DNA of 64,000 nt from Streptomyces sp. H27-H1. GTDB taxonomy: Bacteria > Actinomycetota > Actinomycetes > Streptomycetales > Streptomycetaceae. The translations under genes and the position numbers were made by a program. The DNA lies in the NCBI RefSeq assembly GCF_026627445.1, contig NZ_JAPNLJ010000034.1, positions 1 through 64,000 of the forward strand, read 5' to 3'. Each line of letters opens with the position of its first letter. The stretch's first letter is position 1. The notes beneath the pieces are model-generated. The model was not told where the DNA came from. It made no database searches and was given only the letters and a program-made list of their open reading frames with translations. Below, in pieces: positions 17,340 through 27,619 of this stretch.

Positions 17340-18359
17340 ATGCGCACCCGCACCCTCCTCCTCGGCCTGCTCCTCGGCCTCACCGCCCTGCTGCTCCCGG
17401 CCCTCCCCGCGACGGCCGCGGACAACGGCACCTGGGGCGTCTTCCCGACGCCCGCAGCCGGTGCGGCGATGACCGACCGCGCGTACTTCTTCCACCAGGG
17501 CGAGGCCGGCACCACCATCAGCGACAGCGCCACGATCGTGAACTCCTCCGACAAGGAGCTGACGTTCCAGATATTCGCCACGGACGCCGTCAACACCCCG
17601 GTGGGCGGCGGCTTCGCGCTGCTGCCGGTCGAGACGAAGCCCAAGGACCTCGGCACGTGGGTGGCTCTGCCGCCCGAGACCAGGGCCACCGTCACCGTGC
17701 CGCCCAAGGGCCGCAAGGACTTCCCGTTCTCCGTGAAGGTCCCGGCGGACGCGACGCCCGGTGACCACGTGGGCGGGATCGTCGCCCTCAACACCGCCGT
17801 GGAGGGCATCCAGCAGGAGGGCAAGGTCCAGGTCGGGGTGAAGCGCCAGGTCGGAGCCCGGCTGTACTTCCGGGTTCCGGGGCCGGTGACCCCGGGGCTG
17901 AGCGTGGAGGACGTGAAGGTCAGCCGGGCGGCTCCGCTGCTGCCCTGGGTCAAGGACGCCCGCGCCAAGATCACGTACTCCCTGGTCAACCGGGGCAACG
18001 TGGTCGTCGAGCCGAAGGTGAAGGTCTCCGCCGAGGGGCTGTTCGGCCGCCGGGTGCTGGACCGGCCGGCCCGCGAGCTGCGGCTCGTCCTGCTGCCCGG
18101 CCAGCGGATCGAGCTGACCGAGGACTGGGCGGACGCACCCCAGTCGGACTGGGTCGACGTCGACATCACCGCCTCCGCCTCGGCCTACCCCGGCCTCTCC
18201 TCCTCTTCCGCTACGGAGTTCCTCGCCGTGCCGTGGCCCGCGCTCGGCGTCCTCCTGGTGCTGGCCGGAGCCGCCATCGCCGCCCGGGTGCTGCGCCGGC
18301 GCCGCCACGCATCCTCCGAACAGCCGGAACCGGCGACGGACTTGGCTGAAGCGTGCTGA
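17340..18359 (+). CDS. DUF916/WxL-interacting-type membrane protein
   Basis: A 339-residue protein with a signal peptide (TLLLGLLLGLTALLLPALPATAAD). The DUF916-like ectodomain includes GEAGTTISDSATIVNSSDKELTF, PPKGRKDFPFSVKVP and GDHVGGIVA, then a second beta domain (KITYSLVNRGNVVVEPKV). The C-terminus has one membrane helix (PALGVLLVLAGAAIAARVL) and a basic tail. In Firmicutes such proteins bind both peptidoglycan and WxL proteins through two Ig-like domains. Here it directly follows a WxL-like gene on the same strand, which supports a two-component wall complex. The start has GGAG nine bases upstream. The stop precedes the hydrolase gene by 73 bases. Confidence 0.8.
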   Translation: MRTRTLLLGLLLGLTALLLPALPATAADNGTWGVFPTPAAGAAMTDRAYFFHQGEAGTTISDSATIVNSSDKELTFQIFATDAVNTPVGGGFALLPVETKPKDLGTWVALPPETRATVTVPPKGRKDFPFSVKVPADATPGDHVGGIVALNTAVEGIQQEGKVQVGVKRQVGARLYFRVPGPVTPGLSVEDVKVSRAAPLLPWVKDARAKITYSLVNRGNVVVEPKVKVSAEGLFGRRVLDRPARELRLVLLPGQRIELTEDWADAPQSDWVDVDITASASAYPGLSSSSATEFLAVPWPALGVLLVLAGAAIAARVLRRRRHASSEQPEPATDLAEAC

Positions 18360-18432
18360 TCGGTAAAGGTGTCCCCCAGGCGGCGGCATTCGGCCATCGC
18401 CTGGCAGGGGCAGGCGCCTGGAGGCACCACGC

Positions 18433-19647
18433 ATGGCACGACAGCACGGCGAAGAGGAGCCCGGCCGGCCGGCGCACGAAAGCGTCCCCGCAGGCCGGGC
18501 GGCGGACCCCGCCGCCGCGGGGATCGGGCTGCTGGCCCTCGTCGAGCGGACGCTGGGCGCCGGTACCGCGGTGTACGTTCCCGGGGACGGCTGGATCCGG
18601 CTGACGCTCCCGCTCGACGACGGCGGTCCGGCCCCGGTCACGGTGGACGTGATCGCGGACACCCGGCGGGCCCCGCGCGGGATCGTGTACCTCCTGCCGG
18701 GCGGCGGACTGAACTTCTGCTCCGACTTCTTCACCCCGGCCTCCCGGAACCTCGCCCACCGGCTGCGCCGCGACGGCCTGCTCGTCGTCGGCGTCTCCCC
18801 GCGCGAGGACGCCGCGACGGCGGCCGACGTCGGCCCGGACTGGGGTCTCGCCGCGCACCGCCGGGACCTGGCCGCGGTCGTGGAGGCGCTGGACGGGGCT
18901 CTCGGGCTGCCGTACCAGTACCTCGGCCACTCCGCCGGGGCCCTCCTCGCCCTGGACGCGGCCTCGCACGACGACTCGCCCCGGCTGACCCGGGTGGTGG
19001 CCCTGGACGCGACCGGCCCCTACTCCGGCGACCTGGCCGTACGGGCGGCCCAGACCCGGGACGCGTACGAGGCCCAGCTCGCACGGGGCACGCGTGCGAC
19101 GGACCCGGGCCTGGCGGCGATCCTCGCCCGGGCCGTCACCGACCCGGCGGCCCCCTCCCCCGCGCCCTGGCCCCCGGACCCGGGGCTCCGCTTCACCAAC
19201 GCCGGGCTCGCCCACTACATGCTGGTCCGCACCTCGCTGATGCCCGGCCCGGCGAACTGGATCTACACCCAGGGCCACAGCGCGGGTTCCTACACCTTCG
19301 GGGCCACACCGGACCAGGACCGCTTCAGCCTCACCCACACCCCGCTCACCACCTGGCACGCGGCGGCCTCGGCCCTGGGCAGCGGGCTGATCCCGGCCGC
19401 CCTCACCCGGGACCTGGCCGCGGTCTGGGCGGGCGACGAGAAGACGTACGCGATCGACTGGGCGCGGATCTCCGCAGAAGTGCTCTGGATCAACACCGAG
19501 CTGGGGCGCGGCGACCACGCGCGGGGCGCCCGGCTGATCCGGGCGGGCGGCAACCGGCGGGTCCGCTTCACCGTCCTTGCGGGCTACGGGCACGGCGACC
19601 CCGTCTGGTCGCAGACGGCTCCGGAGGACGTCTGGTCGCTGCTCTAG
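18433..19647 (+). CDS. Alpha/beta-hydrolase-fold protein
   Basis: A 404-residue predicted cytoplasmic hydrolase. GGGLNF forms a possible oxyanion-hole loop, LGHSAGAL is the nucleophile elbow (Ser about 177), and the C-terminal AGYGHGDPVW supplies a likely catalytic His. An Asp partner probably lies in the strand before it. The substrate is unknown; lipase or esterase activity is the usual family function. The last codon and TAG stop coincide with the end of the 192-bp inverted-repeat element, so the natural C-terminus may have been altered by insertion. Confidence 0.75.
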   Translation: MARQHGEEEPGRPAHESVPAGRAADPAAAGIGLLALVERTLGAGTAVYVPGDGWIRLTLPLDDGGPAPVTVDVIADTRRAPRGIVYLLPGGGLNFCSDFFTPASRNLAHRLRRDGLLVVGVSPREDAATAADVGPDWGLAAHRRDLAAVVEALDGALGLPYQYLGHSAGALLALDAASHDDSPRLTRVVALDATGPYSGDLAVRAAQTRDAYEAQLARGTRATDPGLAAILARAVTDPAAPSPAPWPPDPGLRFTNAGLAHYMLVRTSLMPGPANWIYTQGHSAGSYTFGATPDQDRFSLTHTPLTTWHAAASALGSGLIPAALTRDLAAVWAGDEKTYAIDWARISAEVLWINTELGRGDHARGARLIRAGGNRRVRFTVLAGYGHGDPVWSQTAPEDVWSLL

Positions 19648-19835
19648 TGCTGTGGCCGGGAAGGTTTGCCGGGTCGCGGTGTCTGGTGTGGTGCATCGCA
19701 AGGCGGAGGACCACGACCCGTACTGGACGTACCGGCGTGGTCCGACAAAGCAGGGGGCGCCTCCCAGCGGTAGCTGGGGGAGAGGTGCCGTGCCGGGCGC
19801 CGCGACGCGGTGAACCTTTCCGCTCACAGCACTAG
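19644..19835. repeat. 192-bp MITE-like element with terminal inverted repeats
   Basis: The element begins CTAGTGCTGTGGCCGGGAAGG and ends with the reverse complement of CTAGTGCTGTGAGCGGAAAGG, a terminal inverted repeat of about 21 bp with three mismatches. Both ends lie at CTAG. No reading frame inside is convincing. Internal palindromes (CCTCCCAGCGGTAGCTGGGGGAG) suggest structured DNA. A second, partial copy is at 13987-14060, and both copies contribute the TAG stop codon of the gene upstream. It looks like a non-autonomous transposable element; no matching transposase is in the window. Confidence 0.75.
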
Positions 19836-19949
19836 CCGGCCCGCACCCGGGGCGGAAACGGAGCTCGCCCCCCGCGGTGAGGGTTGCGGGGGGCGAGCGG
19901 TCCTACGAGGCGTGCGACCGGCTGGGTGCGCGCCGGCCGGCGACTGGGG

Positions 19950-21449
<1,500 letters not shown>

Positions 21450-21460
21450 GCCTGACTCCT

Positions 21461-23353
21461 TCAAAGATGGCGACGTCGCTGCGCGGCTTGCCGGTCGTAC
21501 TCTTCGCGGGCTCGGGCCGCTTCCGCACGGGTCGCGGTCTCGGCCACAGGAACATCCCACCATGCCTGTGCCGGGGGCGGGCCCGACACAGTGTCGGGTG
21601 TTCGGGTCTGTGCGTAGACACATGTGGGACGCATCGACGCCCGCGCCTGGGCGAGGGCTTTGCGCAGGTCACCGATGGTGCGGGCGCGGATTACGGCCAT
21701 CCCGAGAGAGGCCGCGTTGGCCGCCAGGTCCACGGGGAGGGGCGCACCGCTGTACGAACCGTCCGCCGCCCGGAAGCGGTACGCGGTGGCGAACCCCTCG
21801 GCGCCCACCGCGTCCGAGAGGCCGCCGATCGAGGCGTATCCGTGGTTGTCGAGGATCACCACCTTGACCGGGATCCCCTCCTGCACGGCGGTGACGATCT
21901 CGGTCGGGTTCATCAGGTACGTCCCGTCGCCGACGAGCGCCCACACCGGCCGGCCGGGCGCCGCCAGCGCGGTGCCGATCGCGGCGGGGATCTCGTAGCC
22001 CATGCAGGAGTAGCCGTACTCGACGTGGTACTGGTCGGCGGAGCGGGCCCGCCACAGCTTGTGCAGGTCCCCGGGGAGCGAGCCGGCGGCATTGATCAGG
22101 ATGTCGTCACCGTCGACGAGGCCGTCCAGCAGGCCCAGCACCTGTGCCTGCGTCGGGACGGCGTCCTCGTCGGGAGCGGCGTAGGCCCGGTCGACCAGCC
22201 GCTCCCACGCCCTCTTCCCTTCTTTGTACGCCGCCTCGTACGCGGGGTCCACCCGGTAACCGGCGACCTCGGCCGCAAGTTCTTCAAGGCCCTCCCGCGC
22301 ATCGCAGACCAGCGGGCGGGCGGCGAGTTTGTGTGCGTCGTACGGGTCGAGGTTGAGCCCGAGGAACCGCACGCCGGGGTGCTGGAACAGCGTCGCGGAG
22401 GCGGTGGTGAAATCGGTGAGCCGGGTGCCGGCGGCGATCACCAGGTCGGCCTCGCGGGCCAGCGCGTCGGCGGTGGCCGTGCCGGTGTGCCCGATCCCGC
22501 CCACGTCGGCGGGGTGGTCCCACGGCAGGGCCCCCTTGCCCGCCTGGGTGACGGCCACCGGGATGCCGGTGGCCTGCGCGAGCTCCGCCAGCGCCGCCCC
22601 CGCCCCGCTGTGCCGGATCCCGCCGCCGGCGATGATCAGCGGCCGCGCGGAGTCCCGTACGGCCCGGGCGGCGGCCGCCAGCTCGGTCCGGTCGGGCCGG
22701 GGCCGGCGTACGCCCCAGACCCGCTCGGCGAAGAACTCCTGCGGCCAGTCGTACGCCTCGGCCTGTACGTCCTGCGGCAGCGCGAGGGTGACGGCCCCGG
22801 TGCTCACGGGGTCGGTGAGGACCCGTACGGCCTGCAGGGCGGCGGGGATCAGGGCCTCGGGGCGGGTGATCCGGTCGAAGTACCGGGAGACGGGGCGCAG
22901 CGTGTCGTTGACGGAGACATCACCCGCATGGGGGGGCTCCAGCTGCTGGAGCACGGGGTCGGCGGGACGGGTCGCGAAGGCGTCCCCGGGCAGCAGGAGC
23001 ACGGGGATCCGGTTGATGGTGGCGAGGGCGGCCCCGGTGACGAGGTTGGTCGCGCCCGGACCGATGGAGGTGGTGACGGCGTGCGCGGACAGCCGCCCGC
23101 TCTGCCGCGCGTACCCGACGGCGGCGTGCACCATGGCCTGCTCGTTCCTGCCCTGCAGGAACGGCATCTCCTCCCGGCCGCTCTCCAGCAGGGCCTGGCC
23201 GATCCCGGCGACGTTCCCGTGCCCGAAGATCCCCCAGGTGGCGGCGATCAGCCGGTGGCGGTGGCCGTCGCGCTCGGTGTACTGGCGGGAGAGGAAGCGG
23301 ACGAGGGCCTGCGCGACGGTGAGCCGGACGGTCCCGGTACCGGTCTGTGTCAT
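21461..23353 (-). CDS. iolD: 3D-(3,5/4)-trihydroxycyclohexane-1,2-dione acylhydrolase
   Basis: A 630-residue thiamine-diphosphate enzyme of the acetolactate synthase superfamily. The N-terminal domain has the activating Glu in FLQGRNEQAMVHAA, and the C-terminal domain has the ThDP motif VGDGTYLMNP through ILDNHGYASIGG. IolD opens the ring of the inositol-derived diketone to give 5-deoxy-glucuronate. The length and the GHGNVAGIGQAL segment are characteristic. Its ATG overlaps the TGA of iolB (ATGA), so the two are translationally coupled. The C-terminus is Ala/Arg-rich. Confidence 0.95.
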   Translation of the reverse strand: MTQTGTGTVRLTVAQALVRFLSRQYTERDGHRHRLIAATWGIFGHGNVAGIGQALLESGREEMPFLQGRNEQAMVHAAVGYARQSGRLSAHAVTTSIGPGATNLVTGAALATINRIPVLLLPGDAFATRPADPVLQQLEPPHAGDVSVNDTLRPVSRYFDRITRPEALIPAALQAVRVLTDPVSTGAVTLALPQDVQAEAYDWPQEFFAERVWGVRRPRPDRTELAAAARAVRDSARPLIIAGGGIRHSGAGAALAELAQATGIPVAVTQAGKGALPWDHPADVGGIGHTGTATADALAREADLVIAAGTRLTDFTTASATLFQHPGVRFLGLNLDPYDAHKLAARPLVCDAREGLEELAAEVAGYRVDPAYEAAYKEGKRAWERLVDRAYAAPDEDAVPTQAQVLGLLDGLVDGDDILINAAGSLPGDLHKLWRARSADQYHVEYGYSCMGYEIPAAIGTALAAPGRPVWALVGDGTYLMNPTEIVTAVQEGIPVKVVILDNHGYASIGGLSDAVGAEGFATAYRFRAADGSYSGAPLPVDLAANAASLGMAVIRARTIGDLRKALAQARASMRPTCVYAQTRTPDTVSGPPPAQAWWDVPVAETATRAEAARAREEYDRQAAQRRRHL

Positions 23354-24246
23354 GCGGGGTCCTCCGCTCGGGGGAAGGGCAGCCGGGGGTCGATGTCCCG
23401 GCCGGTCCAGGTGGAGCGGATCCACCCGTGGTCGGGGTGGTCCCGGATGAGCCACTCCCGGGTCCCGCCGGGTCCCGCCATGACGTTGAGGTAGTACATG
23501 TCGTGGCCGGGCGCGGCGATGGAGGGGCCGTGCCAGCCGTCCGGGATGAGAACCGCGTCGCCGGTCCTCACTTCGGTGAGGATGTCGGTCTTCCCCGCCG
23601 GGGAGGGGCTGACACGCTGGTAGCCGAGGCCGGGCGTGTTCCCGTGCGGGGCGATCTCGTAGTAGTAGATCTCCTCCAGCCGGGACTCCACTCCGGGGTG
23701 GTGCTCGTCGTGCTTGTGGGGCGGGTAGGAGGACCAGTTTCCGCCGGGCGTGAGCACCTCCACGGCGATGAGCCGGTCGCAGGCGAAGGCGTCGGCGGCG
23801 GCGAAGTTGTTGACCTGGCGGGAGCACTGTCCGGCTCCGCGGAGCTCTACGGGCACCTCGGCGGCGGCCCCGTACCGGGCAGGGAAACGCTGCTCGCACC
23901 GGGCGCCGACCAGCGCGAAGCGGCCGCCGGCGGGGGAGGTGACCTCGGCGTGGCCGTCCCGGGGAAGGTAGGCGAAGTCGGTCGGACCGTCGAACACCCC
24001 GGCCCGCCCCCGCAGTCGGAAGACCTGCGGTCCGCTCCCGGGGGAGCGGGGGCTGGGGGCTGTGCCCCCGGTTTCGGGAAGGGGCGGGGCGGGGAACGGC
24101 TCCGCGCAGCGGACCTCGCACGCGCCCGAGAGCGGGAGCACGATCCACTCCGACTCCCCGCACGGGTGTGCGTACACCTCCCCCGGTTCGAGGCCGAGCA
24201 CGAGCAGCCTCGTCCAGTCCATCGCCCACTCAGACACCACCGGCAC
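23350..24246 (-). CDS. iolB: 5-deoxy-glucuronate isomerase with an in-frame repeat insertion
   Basis: A 298-residue KduI/IolB-family cupin. Metal ligands are visible in YPPHKHDEHH and EEIYYYE, with a C-terminal GWHGPS and YYLNVMAG. It isomerises 5-deoxy-glucuronate to 5-dehydro-2-deoxy-gluconate, the substrate of IolC. Residues about 48-72 (EPFPAPPLPETGG and on) have no counterpart in the family. They are encoded by a palindromic GC-rich repeat, yet the frame is kept and all metal ligands lie outside. The gene overlaps iolC by 17 bases and iolD by 4. Confidence 0.93.
   Translation of the reverse strand: MPVVSEWAMDWTRLLVLGLEPGEVYAHPCGESEWIVLPLSGACEVRCAEPFPAPPLPETGGTAPSPRSPGSGPQVFRLRGRAGVFDGPTDFAYLPRDGHAEVTSPAGGRFALVGARCEQRFPARYGAAAEVPVELRGAGQCSRQVNNFAAADAFACDRLIAVEVLTPGGNWSSYPPHKHDEHHPGVESRLEEIYYYEIAPHGNTPGLGYQRVSPSPAGKTDILTEVRTGDAVLIPDGWHGPSIAAPGHDMYYLNVMAGPGGTREWLIRDHPDHGWIRSTWTGRDIDPRLPFPRAEDPA
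24031..24100. repeat. Palindromic Streptomyces-type repeat inside iolB
   Basis: Two adjacent hairpins can be drawn: CCGCTCCC with GGGAGCGG (24032-24039/24042-24049), and GGGGGC-TGT-GCCCCC (24055-24069). They are followed by GGTTTCGGGAAGGGGCGGGG. I recall this block as a dispersed intergenic repeat in Streptomyces genomes; here it is coding. The dispersal claim was not checked. Confidence 0.6.
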
Positions 24247-25249
24247 GATCGAGCACCTCCTCCACTTCCGCCGCGAACGGCATCGCCGTCGAACAAGCCA
24301 GCCGCGAGGCCACGATCGCCCCGGCCGCGTTCGCGTAGCGGATCACCCGTCCCAACTCCCATCCGGCGAGCAGCCCGTGGCAGAGGGCCCCGCCGAAGGC
24401 GTCCCCGGCGCCCAGGCCGTTGACGACCTCCACCGGCACCGGCGGGAGCTCCGCCACCGTCCCGTCGCGGTGGACCGCCAGTACCCCGGCGGGGCCCCGC
24501 TTGACCACCGCCAGTTCCACGCCGGCGCCGAGCAGGGCACGCGCGGCCGCGTACGGCTCGGTCTCGCCGGTGGCGATCGCGCACTCCTCGGCGTTGCCCA
24601 CGGCCACCGTGGCCAGCGACAGCGCCCGCCGGTACCACTCCCCGGGCTCCGCGGGCCCCCCTGGCGCCTCTGGCCCTTCCGGCTCCCCTGGTTTCGCGGA
24701 CCCGTCCCCGGCGGGCCACAGCATCGGGCGCCAGTCCAGGTCGAAGACCGTGATCCCGGACTTCGACCGGGCCTCCAGCGCGGCCAGTGTCGCCGTACGG
24801 CTCGGCTCCGCGCTGAGCCCCGTGCCGGTCATCCAGAACACCCGCGCCGCCCGCACCGCGTCGAGATCGAGCTCGTCCGCGCCGATCTCCAGGTCGGGCG
24901 CCTTCGGGTAGCGGTAGAAGTACAGCGGGAAATCGTCCGGCGGGAAGATCTCGCAGAAGGTCACCGGCGTCGGATAGGCCGCCACTTCCCCGGCCCACCG
25001 GTCGTCCACCCCGAACCCGCGCAGTTGTGCCCGGAGATACGCGCCGAAGGGGTCGGCGCCGGTCCGGGTGATCACCGCCGTCCGCCGTCCCAGCCGGGCC
25101 GCCGCGACCGCGACGTTGGTCGGGGAACCGCCCAGGAACTTCCCGAAGGCATCCGCTTCGCCGAGCGGTACACCCGTCTTCAAGGGGTAGAGATCCACCC
25201 CGATCCGCCCCATCGTGATCAGGTCGAACGCCAACGGATCCGCAGCCAT
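24230..25249 (-). CDS. iolC: 5-dehydro-2-deoxygluconokinase (PfkB family)
   Basis: A 339-residue PfkB-type sugar kinase with FLGGSPTNVAVAAARLG at the substrate site and the catalytic Asp with anion hole in NGLGAGDAFGGAL. MGRIGVDLYP near the start is typical of IolC. It phosphorylates 5-dehydro-2-deoxy-gluconate. A Gly/Pro/Glu-rich insert (about 206-230, KPGEPEGPEAPGGPAEPG) interrupts the middle and is probably a surface loop. It is the first gene of the minus-strand inositol operon. The ATG at 25249 was chosen; the divergent gene starts 65 bases away, so the promoter is there. Confidence 0.93.
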   Translation of the reverse strand: MAADPLAFDLITMGRIGVDLYPLKTGVPLGEADAFGKFLGGSPTNVAVAAARLGRRTAVITRTGADPFGAYLRAQLRGFGVDDRWAGEVAAYPTPVTFCEIFPPDDFPLYFYRYPKAPDLEIGADELDLDAVRAARVFWMTGTGLSAEPSRTATLAALEARSKSGITVFDLDWRPMLWPAGDGSAKPGEPEGPEAPGGPAEPGEWYRRALSLATVAVGNAEECAIATGETEPYAAARALLGAGVELAVVKRGPAGVLAVHRDGTVAELPPVPVEVVNGLGAGDAFGGALCHGLLAGWELGRVIRYANAAGAIVASRLACSTAMPFAAEVEEVLDRAGGV

Positions 25250-25314
25250 CACCACACCAATCCTCCCGAACGAGTGCTCCCGTACCCAAGAGCCTCGCAC
25301 CCTAAGGTGGCCGT

Positions 25315-26229
25315 ATGACGTCCTCATCGCCCGCGTTGACCCGTATCCGCGTCGGTTCGGCTCCGGACTCCTGGGGGGTCTGGTTTCCCGACGATCCCCG
25401 GCAGACCCCGTGGGAGCGGTTCCTCGACGAGGTCGCCGAAGCGGGGTACGAGTGGATCGAGCTGGGCCCCTACGGCTATCTCCCCACCGATCCGGTCCGG
25501 CTCGCCGCCGAGGTCGGGGCGCGGGGCTTGCGGGTCTCCGCGGGAACCGTCTTCACCGGACTCCATCACGGGCCCGCCGTGTGGGAGGACACCTGGAAGC
25601 ACGTGTCGCGCATCGCGGAGCTCACCCGGGCCATGGGCGCGGCGCACCTCGTCGTGATCCCGTCGTTCTGGCGGGACGACAAGACCGGCGAGGTGCTGGA
25701 GGACCGCACCCTGACCCCGGAGGGCTGGCGCGAACTGACCTCGCAGACCGAGCGGCTGGGGCGTCGGGTGCGGGAGGAGTACGGGCTGCGGATCGTCGTC
25801 CACCCGCACGCGGACACCCATGTCGACACCCCGGAGAACGTGGCCCGCTTCCTCGACGCCACCGATCCCGCGCTGGTCTCCCTCTGCCTGGACACCGGGC
25901 ACTACGCGTACTGCGGCGGCGACAGCGTCCAGGCCATCGAGACCTTCGCCGAGCGGATCGGCTACCTCCACCTCAAGCAGGTCGATCCGCGGATCCTCGC
26001 CGAAGTCGTCCGGGACCAGGTGCCCTTCGGGCCGGCCGTGGCCCGCGGGGTGATGTGCGAACCGCCCGCGGGGGTACCCGCGCTGGAACCGGTACTGGCG
26101 GCCGCCGAGCGGATCGGCGTGGACCTGTTCGCCATCGTGGAGCAGGACATGTACCCGTGCCCACCCGAACGGCCGCTGCCGATCGCCCGCCGCACCCGCG
26201 CCCACCTGCGCTCCTGCGGCGCCCGCTGA
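25315..26229 (+). CDS. TIM-barrel sugar isomerase/dehydratase of the inositol locus
   Basis: A 304-residue xylose-isomerase-like TIM barrel. SAPDSWGVW at the start, VHPHADTHVDTPENV and LCLDTGHYAY place the metal-binding His, Asp and Glu residues expected in this fold, and MCEPPAG and VEQDMYP follow. In iol clusters this family includes inosose dehydratase (IolE) and isomerases IolI and IolH. As no other candidate for IolE is in the window, dehydration of 2-keto-myo-inositol is the best guess, but assignment within the family is uncertain. It is divergent from iolC and lies 44 bases before the inositol dehydrogenase. Confidence 0.85.
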   Translation: MTSSSPALTRIRVGSAPDSWGVWFPDDPRQTPWERFLDEVAEAGYEWIELGPYGYLPTDPVRLAAEVGARGLRVSAGTVFTGLHHGPAVWEDTWKHVSRIAELTRAMGAAHLVVIPSFWRDDKTGEVLEDRTLTPEGWRELTSQTERLGRRVREEYGLRIVVHPHADTHVDTPENVARFLDATDPALVSLCLDTGHYAYCGGDSVQAIETFAERIGYLHLKQVDPRILAEVVRDQVPFGPAVARGVMCEPPAGVPALEPVLAAAERIGVDLFAIVEQDMYPCPPERPLPIARRTRAHLRSCGAR

Positions 26230-26273
26230 ACCGGATCCCCCGGCCGTACGAACCCTCACGGAGGAAACAGAAC

Positions 26274-27287
26274 ATGACCAGCACGCTCGGCATCGCCGTC
26301 ATCGGTACCGGGAAGATGGGCACCGACCACGTACGCCGGATCGGCCGGACGGTCGGCGGGGCCCGGGTGGTGGCCGTGGCCGACCCGGACGGGGACCGGG
26401 TCAAGGAGGTCGCGGCCGGGCTGGACGGGGCGAGCGCGCACACCGATCCGGCGGCCGCGATAGCGGCGCCCGGGGTGGACGCCGTACTGATCGCCTCGCC
26501 CGGGCCCGCCCATGAGGAGGCGATCCTGCACGCGCTGGAACGGCAGGTGCCCGTGCTCTGCGAGAAGCCGCTGACCCCCGATCCGGCGGGCGCCCTGCGG
26601 ATCATGGAAGCGGAGGCGCGGCTGGGACGCCGGCTCGTCCAGGTCGGCTTCATGCGGCGCTACGACGCCGAGTACACGCGGCTCAAGGAACTGCTCGACG
26701 CGGGCGGCATCGGGCGGCCGCTGTTCCTGCACTGCCGGCACCGCAACGCCTCCTCGCCGTCCTTCTTCACCAGCGACATGCTGATCAGCGATTCGGTGGT
26801 GCACGAGGTGGACGCGGCCCGCTGGCTGCTGGGCCAGGAGATCACCGCCGTGACGGTCCTCTCCCCGACGCCGGCCTCGGCCGCCCGCGAGGGGCTGCGC
26901 GATCCCCGGCTCGTCCTCATGGAGACCTCGGGAGGGGCCGTCGTCGATGTCGAGATCTTCGTCAACTGCGGCTTCGGCTACCAGGTGCAGTGCGAGGCGG
27001 TCGGTGAGTCCGGCACCGCCCGCATCGGCGACGGCCACGCGATGGTCGTCCAGTCGGCGGGCCGGTGGGGCGGGGAGATCGACCAGGACTTCACGGTGCG
27101 GTTCGCCGACGCCTACGACCGCCAGCTCCGCCGCTGGGTCGCCGCGGCCGCGCTGGGCCGGGTGGACGGTCCCGACGCGTGGGACGGCTACGCGGCGGCG
27201 GCCGTCTCCGCTGCGGGCCTCATCGCGGCTCGCAGCGGCGTACGGACCCAGGTGGAACTGGCGCAACGCCCGGCCCTCTACCGCTGA
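26274..27287 (+). CDS. iolG: myo-inositol 2-dehydrogenase-like oxidoreductase
   Basis: A 337-residue Gfo/Idh/MocA oxidoreductase. The Rossmann motif is GIAVIGTGKMGTDH. CEKPL carries the catalytic-site Lys, and HEVDAARWLLG with VVHE fits the inositol dehydrogenase pattern. It should oxidise myo-inositol (or a stereoisomer) with NAD to the inosose, the first step of the pathway. The locus context supports IolG over other sugar dehydrogenases. A GGAGGAAA Shine-Dalgarno sequence precedes the ATG at 26274. It is the second gene of the plus-strand half of the locus. Confidence 0.88.
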   Translation: MTSTLGIAVIGTGKMGTDHVRRIGRTVGGARVVAVADPDGDRVKEVAAGLDGASAHTDPAAAIAAPGVDAVLIASPGPAHEEAILHALERQVPVLCEKPLTPDPAGALRIMEAEARLGRRLVQVGFMRRYDAEYTRLKELLDAGGIGRPLFLHCRHRNASSPSFFTSDMLISDSVVHEVDAARWLLGQEITAVTVLSPTPASAAREGLRDPRLVLMETSGGAVVDVEIFVNCGFGYQVQCEAVGESGTARIGDGHAMVVQSAGRWGGEIDQDFTVRFADAYDRQLRRWVAAAALGRVDGPDAWDGYAAAAVSAAGLIAARSGVRTQVELAQRPALYR

Positions 27288-27344
27288 TCCGGCCGGCCCG
27301 CCCCGGCCCTCCGACGCCCCCGGTCGCCCAACCCGGAACACCCC

Positions 27345-27401
27345 TGATCGCCCCCGGTCGCCCCTGATCGCCCCCGGTCGCCCCCGGTCGCCCCCTGCGA
27401 C
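27345..27401. repeat. Short tandem GC repeat in the intergenic region 27288-27619
   Basis: CCTGATCGCCCCCGGTCGCC is present twice in tandem and is followed by two shorter CCCGGTCGCC units. The 332-base gap holds no gene. It also carries two direct TGTGTCAC copies (27423-27430 and 27443-27450) 20 bases apart, about two helical turns, which could be a binding site for a regulator of the small HTH gene downstream. Confidence 0.7.
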
Positions 27402-27619
27402 CCGTGCGCCCTGTGTGCCGTGTGTGTCACGGGGGTCGCCGGTGTGTCACACATGTCCGCATTACGCGGGTCTTCCGTCACAGCCGGGAGACAGGCCCTC
27501 CCCTGACCTCACCCTGCGTCGTTCCCCCGGCACAACCTGAGTGATCGACAGTGTCCACGCGCCGGCTCCCCCGACGGCCTCCCGGCCGGCCCCGCGGCGT
27601 GGACAAGGAGGTGTCGAGG

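Noticed and set aside
27345..27401. CRISPR-like array
   Set aside because: Units are contiguous, vary in length and have no unique spacers; there are no cas genes.
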